The position numbers and the translations under genes are program-made. The notes under the pieces were generated by a model. It was not told the DNA's origin, searched no databases, and saw only the letters and a program-made list of their open reading frames with translations. DNA of 13,753 nucleotides, from positions 1 through 13,753 of the forward strand of contig JADHRC010000029.1 in the NCBI GenBank assembly GCA_016777645.1, read 5' to 3'. This DNA comes from Alphaproteobacteria bacterium. GTDB lineage: Bacteria; Pseudomonadota; Alphaproteobacteria; Puniceispirillales; Marisalimonadaceae. Numbering within the stretch: the first letter of the stretch is position 1; the number at the start of each line of letters is the position of its first letter. Positions 13,232 through 13,753 of the stretch are shown piece after piece.

Positions 13232-13713
13232 TCTCGAAAGTTTTCATATTGCAATGGATGCTTTAGATTTAAATCTTTAATAAGTTTAATAGCACTTTGA
13301 AGATCATCTCTTTTTTTCCCAGAAACTCTTACTTCATCACCTTGTATAGATGATTGTAATTTGATCTTTGATGATTTTATGGTTTTAATAATTTTTTGGG
13401 CTGTCTCTCTATCAATCCCTTGCTTAATCAAAACAGATTGACGAATTGTATTTCCTGATGCAGTTTCAGGCTTTTCAAATTCAAGCGCTCCTGTATCAAC
13501 TTTCTTTCTAGTTAAATGAGTTACTATTAATTCTTCAACTTGCTTTCTTTTTAATTCATCGTCCGCTTTAATAATTATTTTATCATCCTGTTGCTCTACT
13601 TCACATTTACTACCTTTGAAATCGTACCTTGTACTAATCTCTTTCTTGACGCCATCCAGAGCATTTTGAACTGAGGGCATATCTATTTTGCTAACAATAT
13701 CAAAACTAGGCAT
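13228..13713 (-). CDS. yajQ: YajQ family nucleotide-binding protein
   Basis: YajQ proteins are small two-domain proteins that bind nucleic acid or nucleotides; some members bind cyclic di-GMP and act with transcription regulators. The 161-residue length is exactly typical. The N-terminus MPSFDIVSKIDMPSVQNALD and the RYDFKGS motif at 29-35 are diagnostic. So are the K-R-K-Q-V segment after D52-E53 and the C-terminal HPLQYENFRD end. The ATG at 13713 follows AAGGA by about nine bases. The stop overlaps the hydrolase stop: the TTAA at 13228-13231 reads TAA on both strands. Whether this protein responds to cyclic di-GMP cannot be judged here. Confidence 0.97.
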   Translation of the reverse strand: MPSFDIVSKIDMPSVQNALDGVKKEISTRYDFKGSKCEVEQQDDKIIIKADDELKRKQVEELIVTHLTRKKVDTGALEFEKPETASGNTIRQSVLIKQGIDRETAQKIIKTIKSSKIKLQSSIQGDEVRVSGKKRDDLQSAIKLIKDLNLKHPLQYENFRD

Positions 13714-13753
13714 AAATTATTTTCCTTTTTCTAATTAAATTTTTAACTTTTTT

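Noticed and set aside
1..13753. tRNA, rRNA, CRISPR, insertion sequence, phage or toxin-antitoxin genes
   Set aside because: No matching structures, repeats or proteins were seen; nearly all of the window is filled by ordinary metabolic and transport genes.

Overview
The window is ordinary chromosomal DNA from a very AT-rich alphaproteobacterium, most likely a free-living aerobic marine type with a compact genome. Several things point there: an alphaproteobacterial-style Rieske protein directly upstream of cytochrome b, an oxygen-dependent HemF, a DUF6111-like small membrane protein, and a TSUP permease followed by a TIGR02186-type protein. Gaps between genes are short. No tRNA, rRNA, CRISPR array, insertion sequence or phage gene was found. 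The lineage assignment is inference.

Layout. Positions 1-3886 are all on the minus strand. Reading leftward from 3886, a tight four-gene unit encodes a CoA pyrophosphatase (Nudix), a small DUF6111-like membrane protein, a CCA tRNA nucleotidyltransferase/poly(A) polymerase family enzyme, and HemF. Its members overlap or lie within 17 bases of each other. A 146-base gap with an inverted repeat leads to petA, and the first codons of petB run off the left edge. Rightward from 3958 is the plus-strand unit TSUP permease, TIGR02186-like protein and universal stress protein, then an exported cyclophilin. Pyruvate kinase (minus) converges on the cyclophilin with a 4-base gap. From 8291 the plus strand carries an unrecognised 68-residue protein, a glutathione S-transferase and a 3-oxoadipyl-CoA-type thiolase. 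The molybdate transporter pair modB-modC (minus) converges on the thiolase. An alpha/beta hydrolase is divergent from modB, and yajQ (minus) meets the hydrolase tail to tail, sharing a TTAA that supplies both stop codons.

The most interesting observation is the start of the CCA/poly(A) polymerase gene. Its reading frame is intact from 3030 to 1651, but no ATG, GTG or TTG lies in frame upstream of the catalytic core. The best start is ATT at 3000, seven bases after AAAGG. E. coli pcnB, in the same protein superfamily, is known to use AUU, so this may be a parallel or conserved case of start-codon-limited expression.

Other points worth a look are RNA or operator structures placed on gene starts. 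A hairpin buries the Shine-Dalgarno of the 68-residue gene, a perfect 12-bp inverted repeat ends one base before the GST start codon, and an 8-bp inverted repeat overlaps the predicted petA promoter. No clearly new multi-gene system is visible.
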